A stretch of 64,000 bases of DNA from Clostridium amylolyticum (GCF_900142075.1 NZ_FQZO01000007.1:62001-126000), one strand, 5' to 3'. Positions 42,012 through 50,130 are shown, counted from the stretch's first letter. A program made the numbers and translations. Notes: generated by a model from the sequence alone, not told the origin.

Positions 42012-42481
42012 GTACTAAGATTATTGCTATAGGCAATAGACTTATGAAAGATGATGGTGTGGCTCTTCATACTGCAGAATATCTAAAGAGTCAATTGGAT
42101 AACAGCGAAATTGAAGTAATAATAGGAGAAACAGATTTTCAATATTGCCTTAAAAACATTAATCCAGGAGACTATATAATTATTATTGATGCTACTTGCT
42201 TTGGAGTAGCTGCTGGCACCATTACAGCCTATCCCATAGAGCTATTCCTTAAAAGTCCAAAGGCACATATAAGTTATTCTCAACATGGATTCAGCCTTTT
42301 CAATTTATTAGCCTTCTATAACAATATCAAAGGTATAGTTCTAGGAATAGAAGGTGAAAAGTTCGAATTTGGACTAGATATGAGCTGCAACCTTAAAAGC
42401 ACCTTTGATAGTGTATGCAAAGAAATACATCAAATAATATTAGATAATATAAAGCCTACTAAATACAAATTACCCTTGTAA
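42008..42481 (+). CDS. Hydrogenase maturation protease (HyaD/HycI family)
   Basis: The 157-aa endopeptidase starts STKIIAIGNRLMKDDGVALH, with the metal-binding acid in the RLMKDDGV loop. IIIIDATCFG and SYSQHGFSL follow; the His of the latter is the second nickel-sensing ligand. It cleaves the C-terminal tail of the large subunit. The start overlaps the large-subunit stop (ATGA), so translation is coupled. Confidence 0.9.
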   Translation: MSTKIIAIGNRLMKDDGVALHTAEYLKSQLDNSEIEVIIGETDFQYCLKNINPGDYIIIIDATCFGVAAGTITAYPIELFLKSPKAHISYSQHGFSLFNLLAFYNNIKGIVLGIEGEKFEFGLDMSCNLKSTFDSVCKEIHQIILDNIKPTKYKLPL

Positions 42482-42511
42482 AACTTAAATTGCCCCCATT
42501 ATTCATTAATA

Positions 42512-42549
42512 AAACCAGGCTTGTCCACTCAAATGAACAAGCCTGGTTT
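42512..42549 (+). terminator. Terminator of the hydrogenase operon
   Basis: AAACCAGGCTTGT (42512-42524) pairs with ACAAGCCTGGTTT (42537-42549). The symmetric A/T ends may also serve the converging GNAT gene. Confidence 0.82.
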
Positions 42550-42575
42550 CAATTCACTCAGAGCTTTATAATATT

Positions 42576-43127
42576 TTATATTTCCTTGCTATTTACTTTA
42601 CTTTTCCAATCCTCTAATAGTAACCCCATAACATATTCATCATGATACTCACCATCTCTAAAAAGTTCCTGTCTTAATATCCCTTCTACCTGGAAACCGC
42701 ATTTCTCATAACATTTTCTTGCTCTTTCATTAAAAGAAAATACGTTTAATTTTATTTTATTTATATTCATCTGCTGAAAAATGAACTTATTCAAAACCTT
42801 AATTGCATCAGTTCCATAGCCTTTTCCCCAATAGCGCTTATCTCCGATCATTATCCCTATAGTAGCAACCCTATTTAGCCAATCTAAGTTATTAATACCA
42901 CATCCACCTATATAGCTTCCCGTTTCCAAATCTTCTATAGCGAAATTATAATTATTCTTTTCCTTTAAGAGGCTTTCAAACCATGACTCTTCCTGTTCAT
43001 ATATAGTAGGGAAAGGAACATCAGTTACAAGTAATCTCTTTACTTCCATATCATTTACATAGCTATAAGCTAAAGCAATATCTTCTCTCTTGTACTCCCT
43101 TAATTTAATTTTATTTCCATAATACAT
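42576..43127 (-). CDS. RimJ/RimL-type GNAT acetyltransferase
   Basis: The 183-aa protein has IGIMIGDKRYWGKGYGTDAI (acetyl-CoA loop) and FSFNERARKCYEKCGFQVEG, both typical of RimJ/RimL relatives that acetylate N-termini or small amines. It ends RQELFRDGEYHDEYVMGLL, a common C-terminal strand. The broken GNAT at 37072 was a similar protein. Acceptor unknown. Monocistronic. Confidence 0.88.
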   Translation of the reverse strand: MYYGNKIKLREYKREDIALAYSYVNDMEVKRLLVTDVPFPTIYEQEESWFESLLKEKNNYNFAIEDLETGSYIGGCGINNLDWLNRVATIGIMIGDKRYWGKGYGTDAIKVLNKFIFQQMNINKIKLNVFSFNERARKCYEKCGFQVEGILRQELFRDGEYHDEYVMGLLLEDWKSKVNSKEI

Positions 43128-43283
43128 ATATATCCCCCTCTTTTTCTATATTATACCATAATTAATATTATACACTTTTATCTATGTGCAATCTCCTATT
43201 ATATCCTTTTTAAAATTAGAGTAAATGCATGCTTATAAGCATTATCAATAATTTGTTCCTTGTAACTTCACTATCACCTTTTA

Positions 43284-43925
43284 TTAATATCCCAAGATTT
43301 TATTAACTATTATTACTTTTACTCTCCCTTTAATGAACTGTCCCTTAATCACAACAAAATCATTACAAATTCTATTAGGACTGCTGCAGTCCACACAGCA
43401 TCCAAGTTTTGTGCAAGGAGTATCTTTTCCTAGTCTTTTAGCATCTATAGGTGCCGAATAATTTCTAACTCTATTTTCTGCTTCCTCCAAATTTCTTACT
43501 AGTTTATTAAAACCAACTACAATAATTACCTGTTTGGGTCCGTAAATTATAGGCGCTACTCTGCTTCCATTGCCATCTATATTATATAACTCTCCATTTT
43601 CTGTAATAGCATTACACCCAGATAGAAATGTATCAGAAGAAAAATTTTTCAAATAAATTTCTCTTTTTTCTTCCGTAGAAATGTCTGCTTTGTACTTGTC
43701 TATAAAATTATAAGGTTCATTTCTAAGAAAGTCCCGTACTCCAGTTTCTTTAAGGGTTACAGAATCTCCTACTCCCACGAGAGAACCTTCAGGTATAAGA
43801 TTTCTTATTTTTTCTATTAATTCCACTTCGTTTTCCACATAATATCCTTCCATATTATGCTTGTTTAAATTGTTTATAGTTTTTTCTATCCTTTTCTCTA
43901 TAAACCATTTAATATTTTCTTCCAT
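43284..43925 (-). CDS. LUD (LutC/YkgG-like) domain protein
   Basis: The 213-aa protein matches the LUD/DUF162 fold: LVGVGDSVTLKETGVRDFL, FLSGCNAITENGELYNIDG, RVAPIIYGPKQVIIVVGFNK. It also has a C-terminal Cys-rich stretch (DTPCTKLGCCVDCSSPNRIC) that could bind a metal or cluster. LutC-type proteins join LutA/LutB in lactate oxidation, but neither is adjacent. Stand-alone clostridial members of this size have no assigned role. Confidence 0.85.
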   Translation of the reverse strand: MEENIKWFIEKRIEKTINNLNKHNMEGYYVENEVELIEKIRNLIPEGSLVGVGDSVTLKETGVRDFLRNEPYNFIDKYKADISTEEKREIYLKNFSSDTFLSGCNAITENGELYNIDGNGSRVAPIIYGPKQVIIVVGFNKLVRNLEEAENRVRNYSAPIDAKRLGKDTPCTKLGCCVDCSSPNRICNDFVVIKGQFIKGRVKVIIVNKILGY

Positions 43926-44118
43926 GTATTTTCCTCCTAATTCAATAGTAAATTCTAATTTTTTTCATAGCTATCTTTATGTTATTTATTAAAATACACA
44001 AAAAAATTATCTGTATTTATCCATTCATCTATGTAAATTTTACCCTAATCATTTAAAAGGTAAAAGTTAAATATAATTATATTTCATAATGCTTAAGTAC
44101 ATCTAGTAAATTAACATA

Positions 44119-44160
44119 AAAAGTCTTCCTGTATTGTTTTTTATATACAGGAAGACTTCT
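44119..44160. terminator. Terminator of add
   Basis: AAAAGTCTTCCTGTAT pairs with ATACAGGAAGACTT, with flanking A and T runs. It lies just past the adenosine deaminase stop on the minus strand. Confidence 0.75.
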
Positions 44161-44169
44161 TATTATTAA

Positions 44170-45162
44170 TTATATTATTGCCCTAAGAGCTTTTTTAGTT
44201 TCTTCATCTATAAATGCTGCTTCTACACTGTTTAGATAGATGTTTTTATAATCTTCAATGGTTAGGTGGAATTCTTTATCTATCTCCTGCAATTCCCTGG
44301 TTAATGTAGTATTAGAAACTGTTCTGTTGTCAGTATTCATGGTAACCTTTATACCATCTTTCAAAAATTCGTAGAAAGGATGCTCCTTTAAACTTTTTAC
44401 TGCTTTGGTTTGAACATTGCTAGTAGGACATACTTCTAGGGTTATGCCTTTGCTCTTCACTATTTCATAGGCTGTAGGGCAATTTTTAATATATATTCCA
44501 TGTCCTATTCTTTCTGCCCCTAATAGCTCTATAGCTTCTAAGACATTTTTCCCAATGCCGTTTTCTCCTGCATGTATGGTTAATTTATATCCTAAAGCCA
44601 CTGCCTTTTTAGCTGCCTCTATAAACCTTAATGAAAATCCTTCATCTTCTGCTCCTGCTAAGTCTACAGCTACAACACCATGATTCAAAAACTGCGTAGC
44701 CTCTTCTATGACTTCAAATATTGTTTCCTCAGGAACATTCTTTAAAAAAGATAAAATAATATTTCCCTTGATATTATATAATTCTTCAGCAGCCTTAATA
44801 CCTTCTAGTACGCTTTCAATAACATCATTGGTGGTAAGTCCTTTATTGACATGCTGCAAGGGTGCAAATCTTACCTCCAAGTACTTTATGTTTTCTTCAG
44901 CAGCGTCTTCAAAAAGTTCATAGGCAACTCTTCTTAAGCTTTCTTTAGACTGCATTACCATAATAGGTATTTGAAACCTAGATAAATACTCCTCCAAGGA
45001 CTTACACTCTAGAGGTGCAATAATCAGCTTCTTAATATCATTAATATTATACGATGGTATTTCAATATTCTCTTTTTTAGCTATATCCATAATAGTTTCT
45101 GGTCTCACACTTCCGTCTAAATGACAATGTAACTCAACTTTAGGTAACAACTTAAAATCCAT
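44170..45162 (-). CDS. add: Adenosine deaminase
   Basis: The 330-aa amidohydrolase has the zinc ligands in KVELHCHLDGSV (HxH, about 12-14), the catalytic pair in HAGENG and RIGHGI, the CPTSN motif and the final metal/catalytic acid in NTDNRTVS. It deaminates adenosine to inosine in purine salvage. Typical members read NTDDP at the last motif; here the second Asp is replaced by Asn, though NTDN is seen in some bacterial relatives. Monocistronic. Confidence 0.9.
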   Translation of the reverse strand: MDFKLLPKVELHCHLDGSVRPETIMDIAKKENIEIPSYNINDIKKLIIAPLECKSLEEYLSRFQIPIMVMQSKESLRRVAYELFEDAAEENIKYLEVRFAPLQHVNKGLTTNDVIESVLEGIKAAEELYNIKGNIILSFLKNVPEETIFEVIEEATQFLNHGVVAVDLAGAEDEGFSLRFIEAAKKAVALGYKLTIHAGENGIGKNVLEAIELLGAERIGHGIYIKNCPTAYEIVKSKGITLEVCPTSNVQTKAVKSLKEHPFYEFLKDGIKVTMNTDNRTVSNTTLTRELQEIDKEFHLTIEDYKNIYLNSVEAAFIDEETKKALRAII

Positions 45163-45336
45163 AATTTCTCCTTTACTAATTATTTTAATATTTTAGTTTT
45201 TTAATTTTTTATTATTTAATTTTTTATTATTTAATTTATATTGCTATTTTCATTTATTATATTTCTTTATTAATACTTAGAGTATGCTATTTTAAAAAAT
45301 ATAAATTACTATGATATTTTTTAAAGGTATAAAAAA

Positions 45337-45388
45337 ATCCTGATCACAAAGAAAATACACCAAAATGTACCTTCTTCGTAATCAGGAA
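45337..45388. terminator. Hairpin downstream of the lipoprotein gene
   Basis: AATCCTGAT (45337-45345) pairs with ATCAGGATT-like bases ending near 45388, with A-rich sequence on the lower side that becomes a T tract on the minus strand. It likely terminates the gene at 45455. Confidence 0.6.
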
Positions 45389-45454
45389 TTAATGGTTCCT
45401 GGTAGAAACCCCTAACCCATATCGTTAGAGTTATACGAATTTATATTATAATTA

Positions 45455-45910
45455 CTAATTACCTTTTTCAAATAATAAAGTTTTTATTTCTTCAGTAGTT
45501 TCCTCATCTAAATAAAAATATCCAATATTACTTATTACTGCTCTTTTTGAATTCTTGTCCACCCACAGGCTAAAACTTTTTTTATCTATATTTTTATATA
45601 TAAGCCTTATTTCATGATGCAGCTCATTTTTTTTAACATACCCCAGATCCTTAGGCTCTTCTTCAGCACTCTCAATGGAAGCAACTATTTTATTTATGAT
45701 TTTTTTGTCCTTTATTGTGCTAATAACTTCTGACTTAAAACTATTGTCTTGTCCAGATATTGGAGTTAGACGTTGAATCTTAATCTCAGTAAGTGAAAAT
45801 TTATTTATTTTATTTTTTTTATAGCCACAACCACCGAGAGTAAAAATCATAAAAATAGACATGAGAATAACTAAACTGTTAACATATTTTTTCTGTCTAA
45901 TGTTCCCCAT
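45455..45910 (-). CDS. Lipoprotein of unknown function
   Basis: The 151-aa protein has a lipoprotein signal with lipobox TLGGC near residue 28, a lysine-rich stretch (GYKKNKINK) and a small alpha/beta domain with IYKNIDKKSFSLWVDKNSKR near the end. No family is recognised. ATG 45910 is preferred over ATG 45940 because GGGGGAG lies between them. It would be anchored on the outer membrane face. Confidence 0.65.
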   Translation of the reverse strand: MGNIRQKKYVNSLVILMSIFMIFTLGGCGYKKNKINKFSLTEIKIQRLTPISGQDNSFKSEVISTIKDKKIINKIVASIESAEEEPKDLGYVKKNELHHEIRLIYKNIDKKSFSLWVDKNSKRAVISNIGYFYLDEETTEEIKTLLFEKGN

Positions 45911-46151
45911 AATATTTATACACTCCCCCACATTATCCATTGTTTCTATAACAAATATACTTATAAAGCATTAAACATGAATGTGTTTAAATCAACCTAT
46001 TTAAATCCTTTATTCCCCCAAGCCTTATTATGAATCATGGATAAATCATATCACTACAAATATTATTATACTATTATAATCACTGTAATTGTCAAGCATT
46101 ACCATAAATTTGCATTTTGTGACGATTAATGTCGATGGGTTTTAAAACATA

Positions 46152-46212
46152 AAAAAGAAGTTAGAACCGTTGCTTAAATAAAATTTTCTTAGCAACAGTC
46201 CTAACTTCTTTG
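46152..46212 (-). terminator. Strong terminator of an orphan minus-strand transcript
   Basis: On the minus strand, AAAGAAGTTAGGACTGTTGCT pairs imperfectly with AGCAACGGTTCTAACTTCTTT and is followed by TTTTT. It lies about 330 nt downstream of a near-consensus promoter with no long ORF in between. Confidence 0.8.
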
Positions 46213-46271
46213 GTGTTTTGGCGGATTATTATCAGTCAATAAACCTGGTCTCCTTCCTAAATGCCAATCCA
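46200..46271 (-). CDS. 23-aa ORF ending in a terminator
   Basis: ATG 46271 opens MDWHLGRRPGLLTDNNPPKH plus QRS, and its TAG lies in the 5' arm of the terminator at 46152-46212. The upstream AGAGAG is a weak ribosome site. It could be a leader peptide or just chance. Low confidence. Confidence 0.3.
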
Positions 46272-46348
46272 TTATTCTCTCTAAAAGCTAAATGATTCTC
46301 TTTTAATCAATTCATTTATATTAACTCTTTATTAAAGAGGAATAAAGA

Positions 46349-46402
46349 ATGGAAAGTATGTTTGGTAAATCAATAATTATATTGGTGGTCTCACTCCTTT
46401 AA
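46349..46402 (+). CDS. 17-aa hydrophobic peptide ORF
   Basis: MESMFGKSIIILVVSLL follows AAAGAGG at good spacing. The ribosome site is part of a perfect hairpin CTCTTTA-T-TAAAGAG (46325-46339). It is antisense to the orphan transcript. A hydrophobic peptide with a masked ribosome site and an antisense RNA would fit a type I toxin, but no plus-strand promoter was identified. Confidence 0.3.
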   Translation: MESMFGKSIIILVVSLL

Positions 46403-46403
46403 C

Positions 46404-46441
46404 TAATTAATATTTTAGAAGTACCCTTCTAAGATTAATTA
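46404..46441. other. Hairpin within the orphan transcript
   Basis: TAATTAATATTTTAGAAG and CTTCTAAGATTAATTA form a long stem around TACC. On the minus strand it directly follows CTGGAGGTGATAG, an isolated strong ribosome-site-like sequence. Confidence 0.5.
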
Positions 46442-46542
46442 CTATCACCTCCAGAAATTTAAATTTTAAATCTAAAACTTGAAACTTTAAAAATAGAGGT
46501 TAGTAAATATTGTTTTGATTTATTGAAGTATTTATTAATATC

Positions 46543-46571
46543 ATAATACATTATTCAGAATATTATGTCAA
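46543..46571 (-). promoter_or_regulatory. Near-consensus sigma-A promoter of an orphan transcript
   Basis: On the minus strand, TTGACA (46571-46566), 17-nt spacer, TATTAT (46548-46543). No recognisable gene lies between it and the terminator at 46152-46212. Confidence 0.75.
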
Positions 46572-46606
46572 GCTTTATCATAGTGAATTATTTGTTAAGG
46601 AAATAA

Positions 46607-46663
46607 ATGGAACTGCCCCTGGGGTGATTACATTTTATGTAATCACCCCAGGGGCAGTTCCAT
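46607..46663. repeat. CCCCTGGGG palindrome family, copy 6 (perfect)
   Basis: The 27-nt left arm (46607-46633) is an exact complement of the right arm (46637-46663), with the 3-nt loop TTT. It reads ATGGAACTGCCCCTGGGG at its outer left. It touches the stop codon of the HAD phosphatase gene. Confidence 0.92.
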
Positions 46664-47304
46664 CATTTTCCACCAATTATGTTTTCTAATTCCTTTAATG
46701 AGGTAATATTGTAATCTGGCATTACACTGCTTACTATGTTGTTAGTGTCATATAGACAGCTCCTAACCCCTGCCTCTTTGGCTGCTAATATTTCATATTC
46801 TCTATCGCCTACAATTAGGGCTTCACCTTTGCTTATGTGATATTTTTCTATAAGATACAAAAAGGCTTCTGGATGGGGTTTTCTTTTAAATCCATTGTGT
46901 TTTGTTACAATTTCAGTAAATAAATCCAGCATGCCTTGATACTTTAGAAACTTTTGGGTTGTACCACCTCTATGAGTTACAATAAAGTTTCTTCCTCCTG
47001 CTGATACTATGCCTTCACAAATTTCTTTAGCATAATTAAAAGGAATTGCAGACTCAGGTTTCACATTTCTATGGTAGGCTTGGAATTTTTCCATAAAATC
47101 TTCTCTCAGCTGGTACATCCCACTATAATGTTTTGCAGCGTCTCTAGCAGAAACTTTCATAAACCCCAATATTTCTTCAGGATCCGCCTCCACCCCACTA
47201 TCTAATAATGCTAATCTAAAGGCATTTACCATTCCAGGATAAGTATTGAAAAGTGTACCATCAAAATCCCATAAAACATCAGTATATCTAATTTCCTTAA
47301 TCAC
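46663..47304 (-). CDS. HAD-superfamily hydrolase (phosphoglycolate phosphatase-like)
   Basis: The 213-aa HAD-IA protein has motif I LWDFDGTLFNTYPG (about 12-25), motif II FIVTHRG, motif III with KRKPHPEAFLY, and motif IV ALIVGDREYEILAAKEAG. The helical cap follows motif I. It would dephosphorylate a small metabolite; the substrate is not evident. Its stop codon sits on the edge of a perfect palindromic repeat. Confidence 0.88.
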   Translation of the reverse strand: MIKEIRYTDVLWDFDGTLFNTYPGMVNAFRLALLDSGVEADPEEILGFMKVSARDAAKHYSGMYQLREDFMEKFQAYHRNVKPESAIPFNYAKEICEGIVSAGGRNFIVTHRGGTTQKFLKYQGMLDLFTEIVTKHNGFKRKPHPEAFLYLIEKYHISKGEALIVGDREYEILAAKEAGVRSCLYDTNNIVSSVMPDYNITSLKELENIIGGK

Positions 47305-47497
47305 AAAGTCACTCTCCTTATATATTCATATCTTAATACTCTTAATAAAAAAGGACTTATTACTAACAGCTTTATCTTGTAATAAGTTCTTTTAGCTTCT
47401 AATTTTCTTATATTCTGCCTTTAGTATAATACCTTCTTCCTTGTAATTTCAAGACAAATAGAAAACAGTTAAACAACCTTTCTAAAACTTATCTTCA

Positions 47498-47540
47498 TAC
47501 CCCTGAGTCACTTACATAAAATGTAAGTACCTCAGGGGTA
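47498..47540. repeat. CCCCTGGGG palindrome family, copy 7 (short)
   Basis: TACCCCTGAGTCACTTACAT (47498-47517) and ATGTAAGTACCTCAGGGGTA (47521-47540) flank AAA, with two mismatches. The core reads CCCCTGAG/CTCAGGGG, a variant close to the CACCTCAGGGGTG of the terminator at 7921. It is 13 nt past the ABC-F stop. Confidence 0.7.
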
Positions 47541-47552
47541 GACCCATATTTT

Positions 47553-49478
47553 TTACATATGTATCCAGAGTTCCATTAGTTCATCTAACTTGCTGGTCAA
47601 TAATCTTTTTTTCTGTTCACACTTACTTAGCTTTTCATAGTCATATCCTATTAGGAGCATTTCTTCCTCTATGGATTTAATTTGTAACTCCAAGGTTGCG
47701 ATATTTTCTTCCAGTTGCCTCTTCTTTTCCTGTGCTTTCTTATTTGCTTTTTCATCTTCAGATTTTAGTATCACAGGCTTATTTTTTTCAACTTGGGGAG
47801 AAATGGTTCTATCAACTAAATTAGCCTTACTTCTTTCAGCTAGAAGCTGTATCTTCTTTTCTTTATAATACTCATAGTTACCTTCATAGCTTACAAAACC
47901 CTTGTTTTCTAGGGATACTATCCTTTTAGAAATCTTATTTATGAAGTATCTATCGTGAGATATAAATAATATTGTGCCTTTGAAGTTAATTAAGGTTTCT
48001 TCTAAAGTTTCTATGGAATCAATATCTAAATGGTTAGTAGGTTCATCTAGAATAAGAAGATTTACATCCTCATAAAGAAGCTTAGCTAGCATAAGCCTGC
48101 TCTTTTCTCCTCCAGATAAATTTTTAACCTTTCTATAAACCATCTCACCAAAAAACATAAATTTAGAGAGATACTCTCGTGCTTTGCCTTCTAATATCTC
48201 TATATCTTCTCTAAAACACTCAACTATGGTTTTATCTTCATCCTTAAAATTAATTTGCTGCGGAAGATATCCTATCTTTGTGCTAGCACCTAGTACAGCT
48301 TTTCCCTTGTCAGCTGCTTCTTCATTTAGAAGAATCTTTAAAAGCGTAGACTTACCACTGCCATTAGGACCTATTAAAGCTACTCTTTCAGCATATCTTA
48401 TGAGCATCTCACCATTAAGGAACAACTCTTTATCTCCAAAGCTTTTACATAGCTCCTTTACCTTCACCACTTCATTTCCAGACCTATCAGCGGCGTTAAA
48501 ATTAATTTTCATGTTTTGCTTCTCAAGTATTGGCTTATCTATCCTCTCCATTTTATCTAATCTCTTTTGCATGCTAGCAGCTCTTCTAAAAAATTTATTG
48601 TTATCTGCTCTTATTGCCCAATCCCTTAAATCCTTAATAGCTTTTTCCATAGCTTTTATCTTTTTTTGCTGCTCTTGGAAAGCTTCAAACTGAAGCATCA
48701 TATTATTTTCCTTTTCATTAACATAGTGAGTATAATTACCCTTGTAAGTCGTTGTTTCCATATCCTCTACTTCCACAATCTTGGTTACTACTCTATCTAA
48801 AAAATATCTATCATGAGAAACTATAACCACTATGCCTTTATAAGTATTTAAGTATCCCTCCAGCCATTCTAATGTGTCCATATCTAAATGATTGGTGGGT
48901 TCATCTAATAAAAGTATATCGGGATTCTCCAAAAGTATTTTACCTAACACTACTCTAGTTTTTTCTCCTCCACTTAAACTTCGAAACTTCTGTCTTAGAA
49001 AATCTTCTTTAAAATCTAAGCCTGTGCATACCTTGCTTAGCTTTTCTTCCTTTTCATAGCCACCTGAGCCTTCATAAAGGTGTTGAACTTGACTGTATTT
49101 GTTCAATATGCTTTGAAACTCTTTTTCACCAAAGGTACTCTCATCACTATTTTGAAGTTTTTCTTCCAGATTATTCATTTTAATTTCTAAAGGCTTAAGA
49201 GAGTCAAAGGCTTTTGATAAAACTTCCTCTGCAGAATAATCCTCACTGTATTCTGGTATTTGATTAAGATATCCCAAGGTTAAACCTTTTTTTATAAACA
49301 TATCTCCCTTGTCTAAACTTTCAATACCTGCAATAATTTTTAGAATGGTGGTTTTTCCACTTCCATTAGCCCCTACTATACCAACTCTCTCCTTTGTTTG
49401 TACCTCAAAGGTTACATTGCTAAGCACCTGTACTGCTCCAAAATATTTTACAACTCCATTTAATGCTAATTCAATCAT
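47553..49478 (-). CDS. ABC-F family ribosome-associated ATPase
   Basis: The 641-aa soluble protein has two ABC domains and no membrane segments. Domain 1: GANGSGKTT, LSGGEKTR, LLLDEPTNHLD. Domain 2: GPNGSGKST, LSGGEKSR, LILDEPTNHLD. A linker of about 75 residues between domains is the part that reaches into the ribosome. A C-terminal coiled coil (EKKRQLEENIATLELQIKSI) follows. ABC-F proteins either assist translation or displace antibiotics. The peptide-leader and two hairpins upstream resemble the attenuators of resistance-type members, so I lean to a ribosome-protection role, without proof. GGAGGAG site. Confidence 0.88.
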   Translation of the reverse strand: MIELALNGVVKYFGAVQVLSNVTFEVQTKERVGIVGANGSGKTTILKIIAGIESLDKGDMFIKKGLTLGYLNQIPEYSEDYSAEEVLSKAFDSLKPLEIKMNNLEEKLQNSDESTFGEKEFQSILNKYSQVQHLYEGSGGYEKEEKLSKVCTGLDFKEDFLRQKFRSLSGGEKTRVVLGKILLENPDILLLDEPTNHLDMDTLEWLEGYLNTYKGIVVIVSHDRYFLDRVVTKIVEVEDMETTTYKGNYTHYVNEKENNMMLQFEAFQEQQKKIKAMEKAIKDLRDWAIRADNNKFFRRAASMQKRLDKMERIDKPILEKQNMKINFNAADRSGNEVVKVKELCKSFGDKELFLNGEMLIRYAERVALIGPNGSGKSTLLKILLNEEAADKGKAVLGASTKIGYLPQQINFKDEDKTIVECFREDIEILEGKAREYLSKFMFFGEMVYRKVKNLSGGEKSRLMLAKLLYEDVNLLILDEPTNHLDIDSIETLEETLINFKGTILFISHDRYFINKISKRIVSLENKGFVSYEGNYEYYKEKKIQLLAERSKANLVDRTISPQVEKNKPVILKSEDEKANKKAQEKKRQLEENIATLELQIKSIEEEMLLIGYDYEKLSKCEQKKRLLTSKLDELMELWIHM

Positions 49479-49592
49479 TATTAACTCCTCCTTTTAAGGA
49501 TACCCTTAAAGGCACTTGCCGAATTTTTTCTTTTAGCTTCTACAAAAATCATAACCTTAGTTACAATTTTCCAATGGTAAATATGAAAGCTC

Positions 49593-49625
49593 AAAAAATC
49601 CGGGCAAGTAGTTCCTGCCCGGATT
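49593..49625 (-). terminator. Terminator hairpin 2 in the ABC-F leader
   Basis: AATCCGGGCA (minus 49625-49616) pairs perfectly with TGCCCGGATT (49606-49597) around a 9-nt loop and is followed by TTTTTT. It lies about 115 nt before the ABC-F start, in the right place to act as an attenuator. Confidence 0.8.
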
Positions 49626-49791
49626 ATAATTATACTATGATGCAATTACCATGATTTTAAAATAATTAAATATTATCGCTCATGATTTTAATGTTATAGC
49701 TTAACAAAAAATATGTTAACCACGAAATAACAAAAAAGCTTAACAATTAAATAGTGACATAATTAATGATCATCATAAATATAAATAAAAA

Positions 49792-49815
49792 CCGGGCAAG
49801 TTCACCTTCACCCGG
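49792..49815 (-). terminator. Terminator hairpin 1 in the ABC-F leader
   Basis: On the minus strand, CCGGGTGAAG and CTTGCCCGG form a stem followed by TTTTTATTT. Sequence similarity to hairpin 2 (CCGGGCAAGT shared on the plus strand) suggests duplication or alternative pairing between the two. It follows the 47-aa leader ORF. Confidence 0.7.
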
Positions 49816-49867
49816 ATATCTTCTTAATTTTCTTTTTAATTATGTTATTAATTAATGATAATTAATC

Positions 49868-50011
49868 TTATCTGGTAAAAAGATGATTACTTACTTTTAT
49901 TAAACCATATGCAATTTTGGACGCACTTCTAGCCTGGAATGCAGAATTTGCTGAAATTCTGTTAGAAGTTGGTATTATATTTTGCAATGTGTTTAATACG
50001 CAAACTGCCAT
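49868..50011 (-). CDS. 47-aa leader ORF upstream of ABC-F
   Basis: From ATG 50011 after TAGGAGGTTTAAAG, the ORF starts MAVCVLNTLQNIIPTSNRIS and ends SKIAYGLIKVSNHLFTR. It has a strong ribosome site, is slightly basic, and has no membrane segment. It is followed by two terminators and then the ABC-F gene. I infer a translated leader that senses ribosome stalling; it could also be an independent small protein. No family recognised. Confidence 0.55.
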   Translation of the reverse strand: MAVCVLNTLQNIIPTSNRISANSAFQARSASKIAYGLIKVSNHLFTR

Positions 50012-50080
50012 CTTTAAACCTCCTAAAATTTATTTTCACTTCTATTATATCCTTATTTCTATATAATATCAACCATAATT

Positions 50081-50130
50081 TGTAAGCACCCCTGGGGTGC
50101 TTACATAAACTGTAAGTTCCCCAGGGGCAA
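50081..50130. repeat. CCCCTGGGG palindrome family, copy 8
   Basis: TGTAAGCACCCC-T-GGGGTGCTTACA (50081-50105) is itself a perfect 25-nt palindrome, followed by a partial second arm TGTAAGTTCCCCAGGGGCAA. It lies between the divergent ABC-F leader and bdhA. Confidence 0.82.

Noticed and set aside
47671..48693. Plus-strand open frames opposite the ABC-F gene
   Set aside because: They lack ribosome sites and have leucine/serine/phenylalanine-rich composition typical of antisense shadows.
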